A stretch of 64,000 nucleotides of DNA from Paraburkholderia caffeinilytica (GCF_003368325.1 NZ_CP031466.1:1550001-1614000), one strand, 5' to 3'. Numbered from the stretch's first letter, positions 29,593 to 39,953 are shown. Notes: generated by a model from the sequence alone, not told the origin. Numbers and translations are program-made.

Positions 29593-29618
29593 CGAATGCC
29601 TTTTGCAGATGGACACGC

Positions 29619-29683
29619 GTGCGGGCCATTCCGCCAATCCCTCGCCTGAGAAACCGGTATGGGGTAACGGTGCTGGCCCGCAC
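29619..29683 (-). promoter_or_regulatory. Inverted repeat between araF and araG
   Basis: GTGCGGGCCA (29619-29628) and TGGCCCGCAC (29674-29683) form a perfect 10-base stem around 45 bases, in the spacer between binding protein and ATPase genes. No T tract follows. It probably acts in the mRNA as a partial terminator or stability element that keeps AraF in excess over AraG/AraH. Confidence 0.45.
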
Positions 29684-29711
29684 CGAACGTTGTCAGCTCA
29701 TACCGACGTGC

Positions 29712-30716
29712 TTAGATACCCAGTTCCTTGCGCACGTCCTGCCAGTTGCCGCGCACCATCAGCTTGCCGGTGGTTTGCGTGTCGGCGGGCGGCTGCTTGC
29801 CGTTCTTGATCCACCCGACGAGGTTCTCCGTGCTCGCCTTGCCGTGCATCGTCGAGCTCACGGCGATCGTGCCGTAGAAGCCCGTCGGTTCCTTCTTCTG
29901 GAACTCGGCGAACGCCTCGCCCGCCCCGTTGATGCCGACGCCGATCACATCCGCTGCCGGAATGTGCAGCTGTTCGGTCGCGCGTACGCCGCCCAGCACG
30001 CTTTCCTCGTTGAGCGCGAAGATCACCCACTTCTTGATGTTCGGATGCTGCGCGAGCACCGGCGACGACGCGTTGAAACCGCCTTCGTCATCGGTGGTTT
30101 TCTGTGGCGCATCGAAAATGTTTTCCTTCTTGAAGCCGCCGGCCAGCAGCGATTCCGTCGCGCCGTCAGTGCGCAGTTTGGCGGTCGGCAGTTCGTAGTT
30201 CGTGATGCGCAGCGCGCCGACTTCTTCCGGCTTCCAGCCGCGGCGCTTCATCTCCTCGGAGATTGCCGTGCCGACCTGATTGCCGATCTTGAATGCGGAC
30301 ATGCCCAGATGCGGCACGTTCGGCAGCGGCTTGCCGGTGGAGTCGACGAGCTGATCGTCGACGGTGACGAACTTCATGTTGTAGCGTTTCGCACGCGCCT
30401 GGATCGCCGGTCCGAGCCGCACGTCGGGCGCGCAGATCACGAAGCCTTGCGCCCCTTGCGCGCCGAGGTTGTCGATTGCGGCCAGTACTTTTTCGCCGTC
30501 CGGCGTGCCGATGTTGACCACCGAGAAACCGTCCTTCTGGCCGAGCGCGGTGGCGGCTTTCTGTTCGTTGATGAACCATGCCTGTTCCGGCATCTTCACG
30601 AGAAAGCCGATCTTGAGCGGCGCATCGGCGCGCGCCGCGAGGTTCATGCCGAGCGGTGCGATGCACATCGCCGCGAGGGTGGCGCGAAGGGTCAGCCGGC
30701 GGATCTTGCTGGTCAT
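29712..30716 (-). CDS. araF: L-arabinose-binding periplasmic protein AraF
   Basis: A 334-residue PBP1-fold binding protein. The ATG at 30716 has GGAG 9 bases upstream and opens a signal peptide of about 31 residues (charged MTSKIRR, hydrophobic core, ARA cleavage). The mature start APLKIGFLVKMPEQAWFINEQ, the EQAWF tryptophan and the later TVDDQLVDSTGKP and VIGVGINGAGEAFAEFQKK match arabinose-binding proteins. It captures L-arabinose in the periplasm for AraGH. It is downstream of the L-arabinose 1-dehydrogenase gene on the same strand, 83 bases away. Confidence 0.93.
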   Translation of the reverse strand: MTSKIRRLTLRATLAAMCIAPLGMNLAARADAPLKIGFLVKMPEQAWFINEQKAATALGQKDGFSVVNIGTPDGEKVLAAIDNLGAQGAQGFVICAPDVRLGPAIQARAKRYNMKFVTVDDQLVDSTGKPLPNVPHLGMSAFKIGNQVGTAISEEMKRRGWKPEEVGALRITNYELPTAKLRTDGATESLLAGGFKKENIFDAPQKTTDDEGGFNASSPVLAQHPNIKKWVIFALNEESVLGGVRATEQLHIPAADVIGVGINGAGEAFAEFQKKEPTGFYGTIAVSSTMHGKASTENLVGWIKNGKQPPADTQTTGKLMVRGNWQDVRKELGI

Positions 30717-30799
30717 ACTCTGTCTCCGAGATGTGTGGTTGTGGTCAACCGTGCGTGGGTATTGCGGTGATTTCTGGCGATTGATTTGCAGACTAAGGT

Positions 30800-31786
<987 letters not shown>

Positions 31787-31828
31787 CTAGTTGTCATCAC
31801 TCCAATCCTGCAAAAAATAGCGTTCCTC

Positions 31829-31901
31829 GAAGGCCCCGCCTTCACGATTCACGTGTGGATCCGCCTTCGGCGCGCGGCGCCGGGCGTAACCTCGCGTTAC
31901 G
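31829..31901 (-). terminator. Hairpins after the semialdehyde dehydrogenase gene
   Basis: Two small perfect dyads lie here: CGTAAC/GTTACG (31885-31890 and 31896-31901), overlapping the stop codon, and GAAGGC/GCCTTC (31829-31834 and 31838-31843). On the minus strand a TATTTTTTG run comes 9 bases after the second. They may form a weak intrinsic terminator before the araA-type gene, but the stem-to-T spacing is loose. Confidence 0.35.
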
Positions 31902-33486
31902 GCGCGCGCGGCGTTTCCGGCTTGCCTGCAAAGCGGCGCCGCATGTTCAGCGGGTTGGCGTCGCGCAGCGCGTCGGGCAGCAGGCTCTCGGCGAGATTCT
32001 GGTAGCACACGGGGCGCAGGAAGCGCTCGATCGCGGCCGTGCCAACCGATGTGCTGCGGCCATCCGAGGTCGCCGGAAATGGGCCGCCGTGGACCATCGC
32101 GTCGCACACTTCCACCCCCGTCGGAAAGCCGTTCGCGAGCACGCGGCCCGCCTTGCGCTCGATGAGCGGCAGGAGCGTGTGCGCAAGTTCGGCGTCGATG
32201 GCCTCCATGTGCAGCGTGATCGTCAGCTGGCCTTCGATTTTGCGCAGCACCGCGCGCAACTCGACCGCATCCGCGCATTCCACGAGCACGCTGCTCGGAC
32301 CGAACACCTCTTCGCCGAGCGTCGGATCGGTGAGCAGATCGCTCGCGTTCACGCGCAGGAGCGCCGCCTGGGCACGTCCCGGCGCTGCCGCGCCGCGCGC
32401 GAGCGTCGTTACTTTCGGATGCTGCATAAGACGCTCGATGCCGCGCTCGTACGCGCGCAGGATGCCTGCCGCGAGCATGACGCCGGCAGGCGCGGCGCTG
32501 AAGTCGCGTGCGGCGTTGGCGGCGAAGGTGTCGAACCCGGCGCCCGCAAGGCCAAGCATCAAGCCCGGATTCGTGCAGAACTGCCCGCAGCCGAGTGTCG
32601 CGGACGCGACGAACTCGCGCGCCAACGTTTCGCCACGCGCGGCGAGCGCGCCCGGCAGCAGCAGGTTCGGATTCACGCTGCTCATTTCGGCGTAGACCGG
32701 AATCGGTTCGGCACGCGCCGCCGCGAGCTTCACCAGCGCGAGACCGCCCGCGCGCGAACCGGTGAAGCCCACCGCACGGATCGCCGGATGCTGCACCAGG
32801 GCGCTGCCGGTTTCGTGGCCCGCGTCGAACAGAAGGGCAAAGACGCCCGCGGGCAACCCGGCCGCCGCAACGGCCGCCTGGATTGCGCGTCCAACGAGTT
32901 CAGAGGTGCCCGGATGCGCCGGATGCGCCTTCACGACGACGGGACAGCCCGCCGCCAGCGCCGAGGCCGTATCGCCGCCCGCCACCGAAAACGCCAGCGG
33001 GAAATTGCTCGCGCCGAACACCGCGACGGGGCCGACACCGATGCGCCAGAAGCGCAGATCGGTGCGCGGCGGCTGACGGTCGGGCAGAGCGGGCTCGATG
33101 CGCGCGTCGAGTGCGTCGCCGCTGCGCACGAGCGCCGCGAACATGCGCAGCTGATTCGCGGTGCGCGCGCGCTCGCCTTCGAGGCGCGCACGCGGCAGGC
33201 CGCTTTCGGCCATCGCGCGTTCGATCAGTGGATCGCCCAATGCTTCGATGCGCGCCGCGCAATCGTCGAGGAATTGCGCGCGCTTTTCGGCGGACAGTGC
33301 GCGATAGAGGTCGAACGCTTCGTCTGCGAGTTCACACGCCGCGTCGACGTCGGCGCTCAAGGCGCTATGAAAAACCGGCTGTGCAATGGGTTCGTTCGTT
33401 GCGGCGTCAAGCGCCTGGAACGGCGCACCGGCGCCGCGCCGCGCCTCGCCCGCGATCAGCAGTTCGCCCGTCAGTTGCATCGTCAT
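31897..33486 (-). CDS. 2-oxoglutarate semialdehyde dehydrogenase, arabinose pathway
   Basis: A 529-residue NADP-type aldehyde dehydrogenase, last enzyme of oxidative L-arabinose breakdown (2-oxoglutarate semialdehyde to 2-oxoglutarate). N159/N161-region GASNFP, general base E267 (YAEMSS) and nucleophile C304 (GQFCTNPG) are all present. ATG at 33486 has GGGAG 9 bases upstream; a second ATG at 33480 is possible. It is 15 bases downstream of the arabinonate dehydratase gene, so the two are co-transcribed. It is a clear paralog of the enzyme at 9192-10775, with long identical protein stretches such as [20 protein letters not shown]. Confidence 0.93.
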   Translation of the reverse strand: MTMQLTGELLIAGEARRGAGAPFQALDAATNEPIAQPVFHSALSADVDAACELADEAFDLYRALSAEKRAQFLDDCAARIEALGDPLIERAMAESGLPRARLEGERARTANQLRMFAALVRSGDALDARIEPALPDRQPPRTDLRFWRIGVGPVAVFGASNFPLAFSVAGGDTASALAAGCPVVVKAHPAHPGTSELVGRAIQAAVAAAGLPAGVFALLFDAGHETGSALVQHPAIRAVGFTGSRAGGLALVKLAAARAEPIPVYAEMSSVNPNLLLPGALAARGETLAREFVASATLGCGQFCTNPGLMLGLAGAGFDTFAANAARDFSAAPAGVMLAAGILRAYERGIERLMQHPKVTTLARGAAAPGRAQAALLRVNASDLLTDPTLGEEVFGPSSVLVECADAVELRAVLRKIEGQLTITLHMEAIDAELAHTLLPLIERKAGRVLANGFPTGVEVCDAMVHGGPFPATSDGRSTSVGTAAIERFLRPVCYQNLAESLLPDALRDANPLNMRRRFAGKPETPRAP

Positions 33487-33501
33487 GCTTCGTGCTCCCA
33501 A

Positions 33502-35253
33502 TCAGTGCGAGTGGCGCGGCACGGCGGCGCCGCGCTTGCCTACGAGGAAATCGAGGTCGCAACCTTCGTCGGCCTGCAGCACGTGATCGACATAAAGACG
33601 CGCATAGCCGCCCTTGCCTTGCTGCTCCGCCACACCCGGCGCGGCTGCCGGATCGACGTCGGAGAGACGCCGCATCAGTTCCTCGTCGCTGATGTCGAGA
33701 TGCAACCGGCCCGCCTCGCAATCGAGCTCGATCCAGTCGCCGTTGCGCACCGCCGCGAGCGGGCCGCCCGCCGCCGCTTCCGGCGCGACGTGCAGCACCA
33801 CCGTGCCGTAGGCCGTGCCGCTCATGCGCGCGTCCGAGATGCGCACCATGTCCTTCACGCCCTGACGCAGCAGCTTGGGCGGCAGGCCCATGTTGCCGAC
33901 TTCGGCCATGCCCGGATAGCCGCGCGGGCCGCAGTTCTTCATCACGAGGATCGAGTCCTTGTCGACATCGAGCGATTCGTCGCCGATGGTCGCCTTGTAG
34001 TGATCGAAGTTCTCGAACACCACCGCGCGGCCACGATGCTTGAGCAGCTCGGGTGTCGCCGCCGACGGTTTCAGCACCGCGCCGCGCGGCGCGAGATTGC
34101 CGCGCAGGATGCAGATGCCGCCGTCTTCGATCAGCGGCTTGCCCAGTGGCCGGATCACTTCGTCGTTGTAGTTCGGCGCTTCGCGCACGTTGTCCCAGAT
34201 CGACTTGCCGTTGACGGTGAGCGCATTGGGATGCGGCAGCAGGTTCGCTTCGCCCAGACGCCGCAGCACGGCCGGCAGACCGCCCGCGTAATAGAACTCT
34301 TCCATCAGGAAGCGGCCCGAGGGCTGCAGATCGACGATGGTCGGCGTATTGCGGCCGATACGCATCCAGTCCTCGAGCTCGAGCGGCACGCCGATGCGCC
34401 CCGCAATCGCCTTCAGGTGGATCACGGCGTTGGTCGAGCCGCCGATCGCGGCGTTGGTTCGGATCGCGTTCTCGAACGCTTCGCGCGTCAGCACCCTGGA
34501 GAGCGTGAGGTCCTCAAGCGCCATCTGCACGATGCGCATGCCGGACAAATGCGCGAGCACGTAGCGGCGCGCGTCGACGGCGGGAATCGCAGCGTTGTGC
34601 GGCAGCGAGACGCCGAGCGCCTCGGCCATGCACGCCATCGTCGAGGCCGTGCCCATGGTGTTGCAGGTGCCCGCCGAGCGCGACATGCCCGCTTCGGCCG
34701 AGAGGAAATGATGCAGGTCGATCTCGCCCGCCTTGAGCGACTCGTGCAGCTTCCACACCGCCGTGCCCGAGCCGATGTCCTTCCCTTCGAGCTTGCCGTT
34801 GAGCATCGGGCCGCCGCTCACCGCGATGGCGGGCACGTCGCAGCTCGCCGCGCCCATCAGCAGCGCGGGCGTGGTCTTGTCGCAGCCGCACAGCAGCACG
34901 ACGGCGTCAATCGGATTGCCGCGAATCGCCTCTTCCACATCCATCGAGGCGAGATTGCGCGTGAGCATCGCCGAAGGACGCAGGTTCGATTCGCCGTTCG
35001 AGAACACCGGAAACTCGACCGGGAACCCGCCCGCCTCGTAAATACCGCGCTTCACGTGCTCCGCGAGCTTGCGGAAATGCGCATTGCAGGGCGTGAGTTC
35101 CGACCAGGTGTTGCAGATGCCGATAATCGGCCGGCCGTCGAATTCGTGATCGGGAATGCCCTGATTCTTCATCCAGCTTCGGTACATGAAGCCGTTCTTG
35201 TCCATGGTGCCGAACCATAGTTGGGAGCGCAGTTTGGGTTTGGTTGCCGACAT
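33502..35253 (-). CDS. L-arabinonate dehydratase (IlvD/Edd family)
   Basis: A 583-residue Fe-S sugar-acid dehydratase. Cysteines C56 (TPCN), C124 (LCGCDK) and C197 (GTCNTM) correspond, with a constant offset of three, to the iron-sulfur ligands of the characterised Rhizobium L-arabinonate dehydratase. SGGPMLNGK, NAAIGGSTNAVIHL and RISDARMSGTAYG are family blocks. It removes water from L-arabinonate (and probably D-fuconate or D-galactonate) to give 2-keto-3-deoxy-L-arabonate. It is the first gene of the minus-strand arabinose cluster, 117 bases from the divergent LysR gene that presumably controls it. Confidence 0.93.
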   Translation of the reverse strand: MSATKPKLRSQLWFGTMDKNGFMYRSWMKNQGIPDHEFDGRPIIGICNTWSELTPCNAHFRKLAEHVKRGIYEAGGFPVEFPVFSNGESNLRPSAMLTRNLASMDVEEAIRGNPIDAVVLLCGCDKTTPALLMGAASCDVPAIAVSGGPMLNGKLEGKDIGSGTAVWKLHESLKAGEIDLHHFLSAEAGMSRSAGTCNTMGTASTMACMAEALGVSLPHNAAIPAVDARRYVLAHLSGMRIVQMALEDLTLSRVLTREAFENAIRTNAAIGGSTNAVIHLKAIAGRIGVPLELEDWMRIGRNTPTIVDLQPSGRFLMEEFYYAGGLPAVLRRLGEANLLPHPNALTVNGKSIWDNVREAPNYNDEVIRPLGKPLIEDGGICILRGNLAPRGAVLKPSAATPELLKHRGRAVVFENFDHYKATIGDESLDVDKDSILVMKNCGPRGYPGMAEVGNMGLPPKLLRQGVKDMVRISDARMSGTAYGTVVLHVAPEAAAGGPLAAVRNGDWIELDCEAGRLHLDISDEELMRRLSDVDPAAAPGVAEQQGKGGYARLYVDHVLQADEGCDLDFLVGKRGAAVPRHSH

Positions 35254-35311
35254 TGTCCGTCTTTGGGAGGGCTAGATTTGCGTGCAGTCTACGGACCAAA
35301 CTGATAACCTA

Positions 35312-35326
35312 CCAATGAAAAATTGG
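35312..35326. promoter_or_regulatory. LysR-type dyad in the dehydratase/regulator spacer
   Basis: CCAAT (35312-35316) GAAAA ATTGG (35322-35326), a perfect dyad with T-N5-A core flanked by GATAACCT on its left (35303-35310). It sits midway between the divergent dehydratase and LysR genes, a standard place for a LysR activation or recognition site. Confidence 0.5.
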
Positions 35327-35342
35327 CCGCTTCCCATATCCA

Positions 35343-35360
35343 TTTACATATCAGTGTAAA
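35343..35360. promoter_or_regulatory. Second dyad near the LysR start
   Basis: TTTACA (35343-35348), TATCAG, TGTAAA (35355-35360): a perfect 6-base inverted repeat ending 10 bases before the LysR ATG. It could be an operator for autorepression by the LysR protein or a site for another regulator. Confidence 0.45.
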
Positions 35361-35370
35361 CACGTAAATC

Positions 35371-36381
35371 ATGCTGGACACGAACCCCTGGTACGTCCGT
35401 ACTCGTCTGAAAACCCGCCAGTTGCTCCTTGTGGTTGCGCTGGCCGAAGAAGGCAACATCCACCGGGCGGCGGCGGCCTTGAGCATGACCCAGCCTGCTG
35501 CCTCGAAACTGTTGCGCGAGTTGGAGGAGATGCTCGGCGCCGTTCTTTTTGAGCGTATGCCGCGCGGCGTACGGCCAACTCTCTATGGCGATGCGTTGAT
35601 CCGCCATGCACGCGTCGTGCTCGGCAGTCTCGACCAGGCACAGGAAGAACTGGCCGCGTTGAAGGCCGGGCGCCTCGGGCACGTTGCAGTGGGTGCGATC
35701 ACCTCGCCGGGCGTGCGAGTGCTGCCGGCGGCTGTCGCAGCAGTCAAGCGCATACACGCGAACATGCGTATCTCGGTCGAAATCGACACCAGTAACGTGC
35801 TGCTGGAGCGGCTGGCGCAAGACAAGCTCGACGTAGTGATCGGACGTCTGTCGGCGGAGCACGACAAGCGCCAGTTGTGCTACGAACCGTTGGCCGGCGA
35901 GCCCGTGTGCGCCGTGGTTCGGCAGGGCCATCCTCTGCTGGGCGGGGCGCCGGTTGCGCTGTCCGATGTCCAGCGCGGCGCGTGGGTCGTGCCGCCGGCC
36001 GGCAGCGTGCTGCGGCACCGTTTCGAGCTCATGTTCCAGCGTGCAAGCCTCGCTCCGCCCTCGAACGTCGTGGAGACGGCGGCGCTGCTCTTCATTACGC
36101 GGGCGCTCGAGAAGAGCGACATGATCGCCGTGCTCGCCGAAGATGTGGCGCGTTATTACGCGGCGCACGGCATGGTGGAGATCCTGCCTGTGCCGATGGA
36201 CTGCAAAATGGACGACTTTGGGATCATCACCCCGGCGGAGAAGCTTCTCTCGCCCGCTACGGCTCTGATGATCGACGCGCTGCGCGCAGCGAGCCGCGAG
36301 ACGTACGACCTGCCCTATCGCGTCGGCGCGGACGCCGTCGATGCGCGTATGGAGAGCCACGCTTCATCGCTTTCGGCCTGA
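35371..36381 (+). CDS. LysR-family regulator of the arabinose cluster (GbpR-like)
   Basis: A 336-residue LysR protein. Helix-turn-helix residues lie at about 22-80 (IHRAAAALSMTQPAASKLLREL), the effector-binding domain at about 95-300. It belongs to the same GbpR-like group as the regulator at 16757-17704, the type that controls sugar binding-protein genes in Agrobacterium and Azospirillum. It is divergent from the L-arabinonate dehydratase gene with two dyads between them, so it likely senses L-arabinose or a pathway intermediate and controls the whole minus-strand arabinose cluster. A polar tail of about 20 residues follows the domain. Confidence 0.92.
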   Translation: MLDTNPWYVRTRLKTRQLLLVVALAEEGNIHRAAAALSMTQPAASKLLRELEEMLGAVLFERMPRGVRPTLYGDALIRHARVVLGSLDQAQEELAALKAGRLGHVAVGAITSPGVRVLPAAVAAVKRIHANMRISVEIDTSNVLLERLAQDKLDVVIGRLSAEHDKRQLCYEPLAGEPVCAVVRQGHPLLGGAPVALSDVQRGAWVVPPAGSVLRHRFELMFQRASLAPPSNVVETAALLFITRALEKSDMIAVLAEDVARYYAAHGMVEILPVPMDCKMDDFGIITPAEKLLSPATALMIDALRAASRETYDLPYRVGADAVDARMESHASSLSA

Positions 36382-36464
36382 TTGGCGATCACGTCTGCTG
36401 TCTATACGCGGAGGCCCAGTCAATCGCGCCTTGTCGGGCAAGTGCCGCCCTCGTTGCCCTCTTC

Positions 36465-36653
36465 TCAATGGCACCCGATCGCGCAGCTAATCAGACCAAA
36501 CGCGCCGGCGATCCCCACACCCGCGCCGAGCCCGAACGTCTCGAGCGAAGTGGCGCAGCCTTGCAGACTGCAGACAACCGCGAGCGCAGCGGCCAGAAGA
36601 ATTTGCCGGGCCGGGTTGCGCGCAACCCGGCGGTGTCGACTACTGTGGATCAT
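36465..36653 (-). CDS. Small predicted lipoprotein
   Basis: A 62-residue protein. The ATG at 36653 has GGAGGGG 6-7 bases upstream, much better than the upstream in-frame start that would give 84 residues. It begins with many basic residues (SSRHRRVARNPAR), then a hydrophobic core ILLAAALAVVCSL and lipobox LQGC at about residues 32-35, then a glycine-rich hydrophobic tail (GAGVGIAGAFGLISCAIGC) with two more cysteines. It would be a lipid-anchored envelope peptide of about 28 mature residues. No family recognised. It stands alone between a LysR gene and the isoaspartate methyltransferase gene. Confidence 0.6.
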   Translation of the reverse strand: MIHSSRHRRVARNPARQILLAAALAVVCSLQGCATSLETFGLGAGVGIAGAFGLISCAIGCH

Positions 36654-36868
36654 GTTTTTCCCCTCCGTCCCGAATGGTCTGAGCAAGCGCGAAAACGCAG
36701 ACGCGAGTGTAGCCAGCACGATTCAGCCCAAAATGGACGAATACCGGGGACAAAGACGGCGTCTATTACCAATGCTTCCGCGCCGGTAATCACCGCTGTC
36801 GCGGAACAGCTCCCGGGCGTAATGACGTAAGGAATAAACCTGAATCCGGCCCACCCATGCAAGGCTCT

Positions 36869-37525
36869 CTAATAACAGGCATCCCACCCATCCTCACCAA
36901 TCAACGGCACGAAGCTCACGTCACCCAACCAGCGCTCGCGATAATCGTGCTCGCCGTGGCGGACCAGTTTGATCAATCGCTGATGGTGATGGTCGTGTCC
37001 CACCGGCATGACGATCCGGCCGCCGATCGAGAGTTGCTCACGCCACGCCCGCGGAACACGCGGCCCCCCGGCACCCGCGATAATCGCGTCGTACGGCGCG
37101 TAGGCGCTCAAACCGACCGTGCCGTCGCAGAGATGAACGGTCACGTTTGAAATACCCAACCGCGCCAGCGTCTCGCGAGCGGTTTCGGCAAGCACCGGAT
37201 CGCGTTCAACCGAATGGACGTGCGCCACGATTTCCGCCGCGATGGCGGCGGCATACCCCGACCCCGTGCCGACGTCGAGCACCCGGTCGCGCGGACCGAG
37301 TTCGGCCGCCTCCATCATCTGCGCGACGATGGCGGGCTGCGAAATCGTTTGCTGACTCGCGATAGGCAAGGCCCGGTCGTCGTACGCGAATTCACGGAGT
37401 TGCACGAGTACGAATTCCTCGCGCGGCACATGGCGCATGGCGGATAGCACGTTGGCGTCGCGGACGCCACGCGCCACGATTTGCCGTACGACCATCCATT
37501 CCCGGGCTTCCCTGAAATCGATCAT
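36869..37525 (-). CDS. pcm: Protein-L-isoaspartate O-methyltransferase
   Basis: A 218-residue SAM-dependent methyltransferase that repairs isoaspartyl residues in aged proteins. The SAM motif VLDVGTGSGYAAA is at about 83-95, motif II-like YDAIIAGAGG and GGRIVMPVG follow, and the N-terminal SQQTISQP is the substrate-side signature. Length is normal for the family. The start follows AGGGGAGGCC. It is a single gene on the minus strand, divergent from the EF-G-like gene 242 bases away. The cytoplasmic repair role is well known; nothing in the context suggests a specialised one. Confidence 0.93.
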   Translation of the reverse strand: MIDFREAREWMVVRQIVARGVRDANVLSAMRHVPREEFVLVQLREFAYDDRALPIASQQTISQPAIVAQMMEAAELGPRDRVLDVGTGSGYAAAIAAEIVAHVHSVERDPVLAETARETLARLGISNVTVHLCDGTVGLSAYAPYDAIIAGAGGPRVPRAWREQLSIGGRIVMPVGHDHHHQRLIKLVRHGEHDYRERWLGDVSFVPLIGEDGWDACY

Positions 37526-37767
37526 GGTGGCCTCCCCTAATGATCGTTCAAGCTTTCCAGCTGGCTACACATCGTCTCCACCGGACGATTCAATTTTGCG
37601 CCTCGTTCGATGCCCGCGAGCGCGGATGGGTCATGCGTTCAACGCGGCTCGAAAAATCGGGCATTCGATGGCCAGGCGTTTAAGGGTCTGCACTGATGGC
37701 GTCGTATGGCACGCGGCTCCGTTTTCGCCAATAATGGCCCCACATCCACTACTGGACGAGGGCGACC

Positions 37768-39816
37768 ATGCATTACAGCCCCGACGCCATCCGCACCATC
37801 GCTCTGGTCGGCCATGCCGGATGCGGCAAGACATCGCTTGTCGAAGCCCTGCTGCACCAGGGCGGCGAGCTGCGCGCCGCCGGCAGCGTGGAGCGCGGCA
37901 CCACGGTCTGCGATTTCGACCCGCTCGAGCGCAAATATCACCACTCGCTGAATTCCGCCCTCGCCCACCTGCACTACCGGGATACCCGCATCTATCTGCT
38001 GGATACGCCCGGCTATCCGGACTTTTCGGGGCTGTCGATCAGCGCCCTGCCCGCCGTGGAGACCGCCGCCGTCGTCATCAATGCACAGACTGGCATCGAA
38101 ATGACGACCCGGCGCATGATGGCGTGGGCCGAGAAACGCAAGCTCTGCAGAATGCTCGTCGTAAACGGCATCGATCGCGAAAAGGTCGACCTGCCGGCGC
38201 TTCTGACGCACATTCAGGAGGCTTTCGGCAAGGAATGCCTGCCCATCAACCTGCCGGCGCAAAGCGGGCGCCAGGTGGTGGATTGCTTTTTCAACCCGGC
38301 CGGCGAGGCCGACTTCCTGTCCGTTGCGGCGGCGCACAACGCGCTGGTCGACCAGGTGGTCGAGATCGATCCCGCGTTGATGGAGCTTTACCTGGAGCAA
38401 GGCGAGGCCATCAGCCCGGAGCAGTTGCACGAGCCCTTCGAGCGCGCGCTGCGGGAAGGTCATCTGATACCGATCTGCTTCACGTCGGCGGCCAACGGCG
38501 CCGGCATCGCGGAACTGCTCGACGTGTTCGTGCGGCTCCTGCCCAATCCCATGGAAGGCAACCCGCCGCTCTTTTACCGCGATGCCCGCGGCCGCCAGGA
38601 AGTCGTGCACGCCGAACCGGTCGCCGACAAGCATGTCCTGGCTCACGCCTTCAAGATCGTCATGGACCCTTACATCGGCAAGATGGCCGTGTTTCGCGTC
38701 CATCAGGGCACGATCAGACGCGACAGCCAGCTCTATATCGGCGACGGGCGCCAGCCGTTCAGAGTCGCCCATCTGATGATGCTGCAGGGCAAGGAGCACG
38801 TGGACGTCCCACAAGCCGGCCCGGGCGATATCTGCGCGACGGCCAAGATCGACGAAATCGGCTTCGATGCCGTGCTGCACGACGCCCCCGAGGACGGCGA
38901 CATCCACCTGACCCCGCTCGATTTCCCCACGCCCATCTATGGTCTGGCGATCGAGCCCGCGCGCCGGGGCAACGAGCAGCGCCTCTGGGAGATTCTGCAA
39001 AAGCTGAGCGCGGAAGACCCGTGTCTGCGCATCGACCACCCGGTCGGCACCAACGAGACGGTGGTGCGCGGTCTGGGCGAACTGCACCTGCGCCTCATGC
39101 TGGAGCGGTTAGCCGAGCAATACAAGCTCGACGTCGTGACGCGGCCCCCGAAAATCGCCTATCGGGAAACCATCGGTGCCAAAGCCGAGGGGCATTATCG
39201 CCACAAGAAGCAAACCGGCGGCGCCGGGCAATTCGGCGAAGTGATGCTGCGCGTGGAGCCACTGCCGCGCGGCACGGGTTTCGAGTTCGTCGACGCCGTC
39301 AAGGGCGGCGCCATCCCTGGCCAGTTCATGCCCGCCGTGGAAAAAGGCATCCAGCAGGTGATCGAGAGTGGGCCGCTGGCGGGCTTCCCGATGCAGGACG
39401 TGCGCGTGACCGTCTTCGACGGCAAGAGCCATTCGGTCGATTCCAAGGAAGTGGCGTTCGTTTCCGCCGGACGCAAGGCCTTCATCGACGCGGTGCTGAA
39501 AGCGCAGCCCGTTCTGCTCGAGCCTATCGTAGACATCGAGGTGATGACGCCGGAAGCCGCGATGGGCGACATTATCGGCGACCTCTCCGCCAAGCGCGGA
39601 CAGGTCCATGGCACGCGCACGGCCGCCGGCAACGCGGTGGTCGTCGCAGGCCAGGTGCCGTTGTCCGAACTCAACGACTACCAGTCGCGGCTGAACGCGA
39701 TCGCCGGCGGGCACGGCAACTACAGCATCCAGCTCAGCCACTACGATCCGGCACCCGCCGCCCAGCAGGAGCGGATGGCGTCGCAACACAAGAAACAGGG
39801 CGACGGCGCGGCGTAA
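37768..39816 (+). CDS. EF-G-2-like translational GTPase
   Basis: A 682-residue EF-G paralog closest in layout to Thermus EF-G-2. P-loop GHAGCGKTS at 15-23, G3 DTPGYPDF at 79-86. The G4 motif, normally (N/T)KxD, reads NGID at 133-136: the lysine that stacks on guanine is replaced by glycine. The effector loop lacks the RGITI of true EF-G. Domains II to V follow, with YRETIGAKAEGHYRHKKQTGGAGQFG (domain IV start; positions about 472-497) and GDLSAKRGQVHGT in domain V. Elongation factor G-2 types support little or no normal translocation and their job is unsettled. The gene stands alone. ATG at 37768 follows GAGGGCGACC. Confidence 0.85.
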   Translation: MHYSPDAIRTIALVGHAGCGKTSLVEALLHQGGELRAAGSVERGTTVCDFDPLERKYHHSLNSALAHLHYRDTRIYLLDTPGYPDFSGLSISALPAVETAAVVINAQTGIEMTTRRMMAWAEKRKLCRMLVVNGIDREKVDLPALLTHIQEAFGKECLPINLPAQSGRQVVDCFFNPAGEADFLSVAAAHNALVDQVVEIDPALMELYLEQGEAISPEQLHEPFERALREGHLIPICFTSAANGAGIAELLDVFVRLLPNPMEGNPPLFYRDARGRQEVVHAEPVADKHVLAHAFKIVMDPYIGKMAVFRVHQGTIRRDSQLYIGDGRQPFRVAHLMMLQGKEHVDVPQAGPGDICATAKIDEIGFDAVLHDAPEDGDIHLTPLDFPTPIYGLAIEPARRGNEQRLWEILQKLSAEDPCLRIDHPVGTNETVVRGLGELHLRLMLERLAEQYKLDVVTRPPKIAYRETIGAKAEGHYRHKKQTGGAGQFGEVMLRVEPLPRGTGFEFVDAVKGGAIPGQFMPAVEKGIQQVIESGPLAGFPMQDVRVTVFDGKSHSVDSKEVAFVSAGRKAFIDAVLKAQPVLLEPIVDIEVMTPEAAMGDIIGDLSAKRGQVHGTRTAAGNAVVVAGQVPLSELNDYQSRLNAIAGGHGNYSIQLSHYDPAPAAQQERMASQHKKQGDGAA

Positions 39817-39953
39817 TCAACGGCTGCGCGCGCCCTGCTCCATGCTTCTGCGCGACATGCCCGCCGACGGAACATGTGTATCGGGCGCGGTTTGCCGGAG
39901 GCGTGGCGGATGCCCCAGCACGGCAATTCCGGCATCAAAACGCAATGCACCGG

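Noticed and set aside
31787..31896. Remnant of a further pathway gene after the semialdehyde dehydrogenase
   Set aside because: An open frame continues to 31787 on the minus strand, but it is out of frame with the dehydrogenase and shows no match to the known lactonase or dehydratase C-termini.
31855..35220. 1121-codon open frame on the plus strand
   Set aside because: It lies wholly opposite the semialdehyde dehydrogenase and arabinonate dehydratase genes, has an arginine/histidine-rich composition and no family resemblance; it is a GC-driven antisense shadow.
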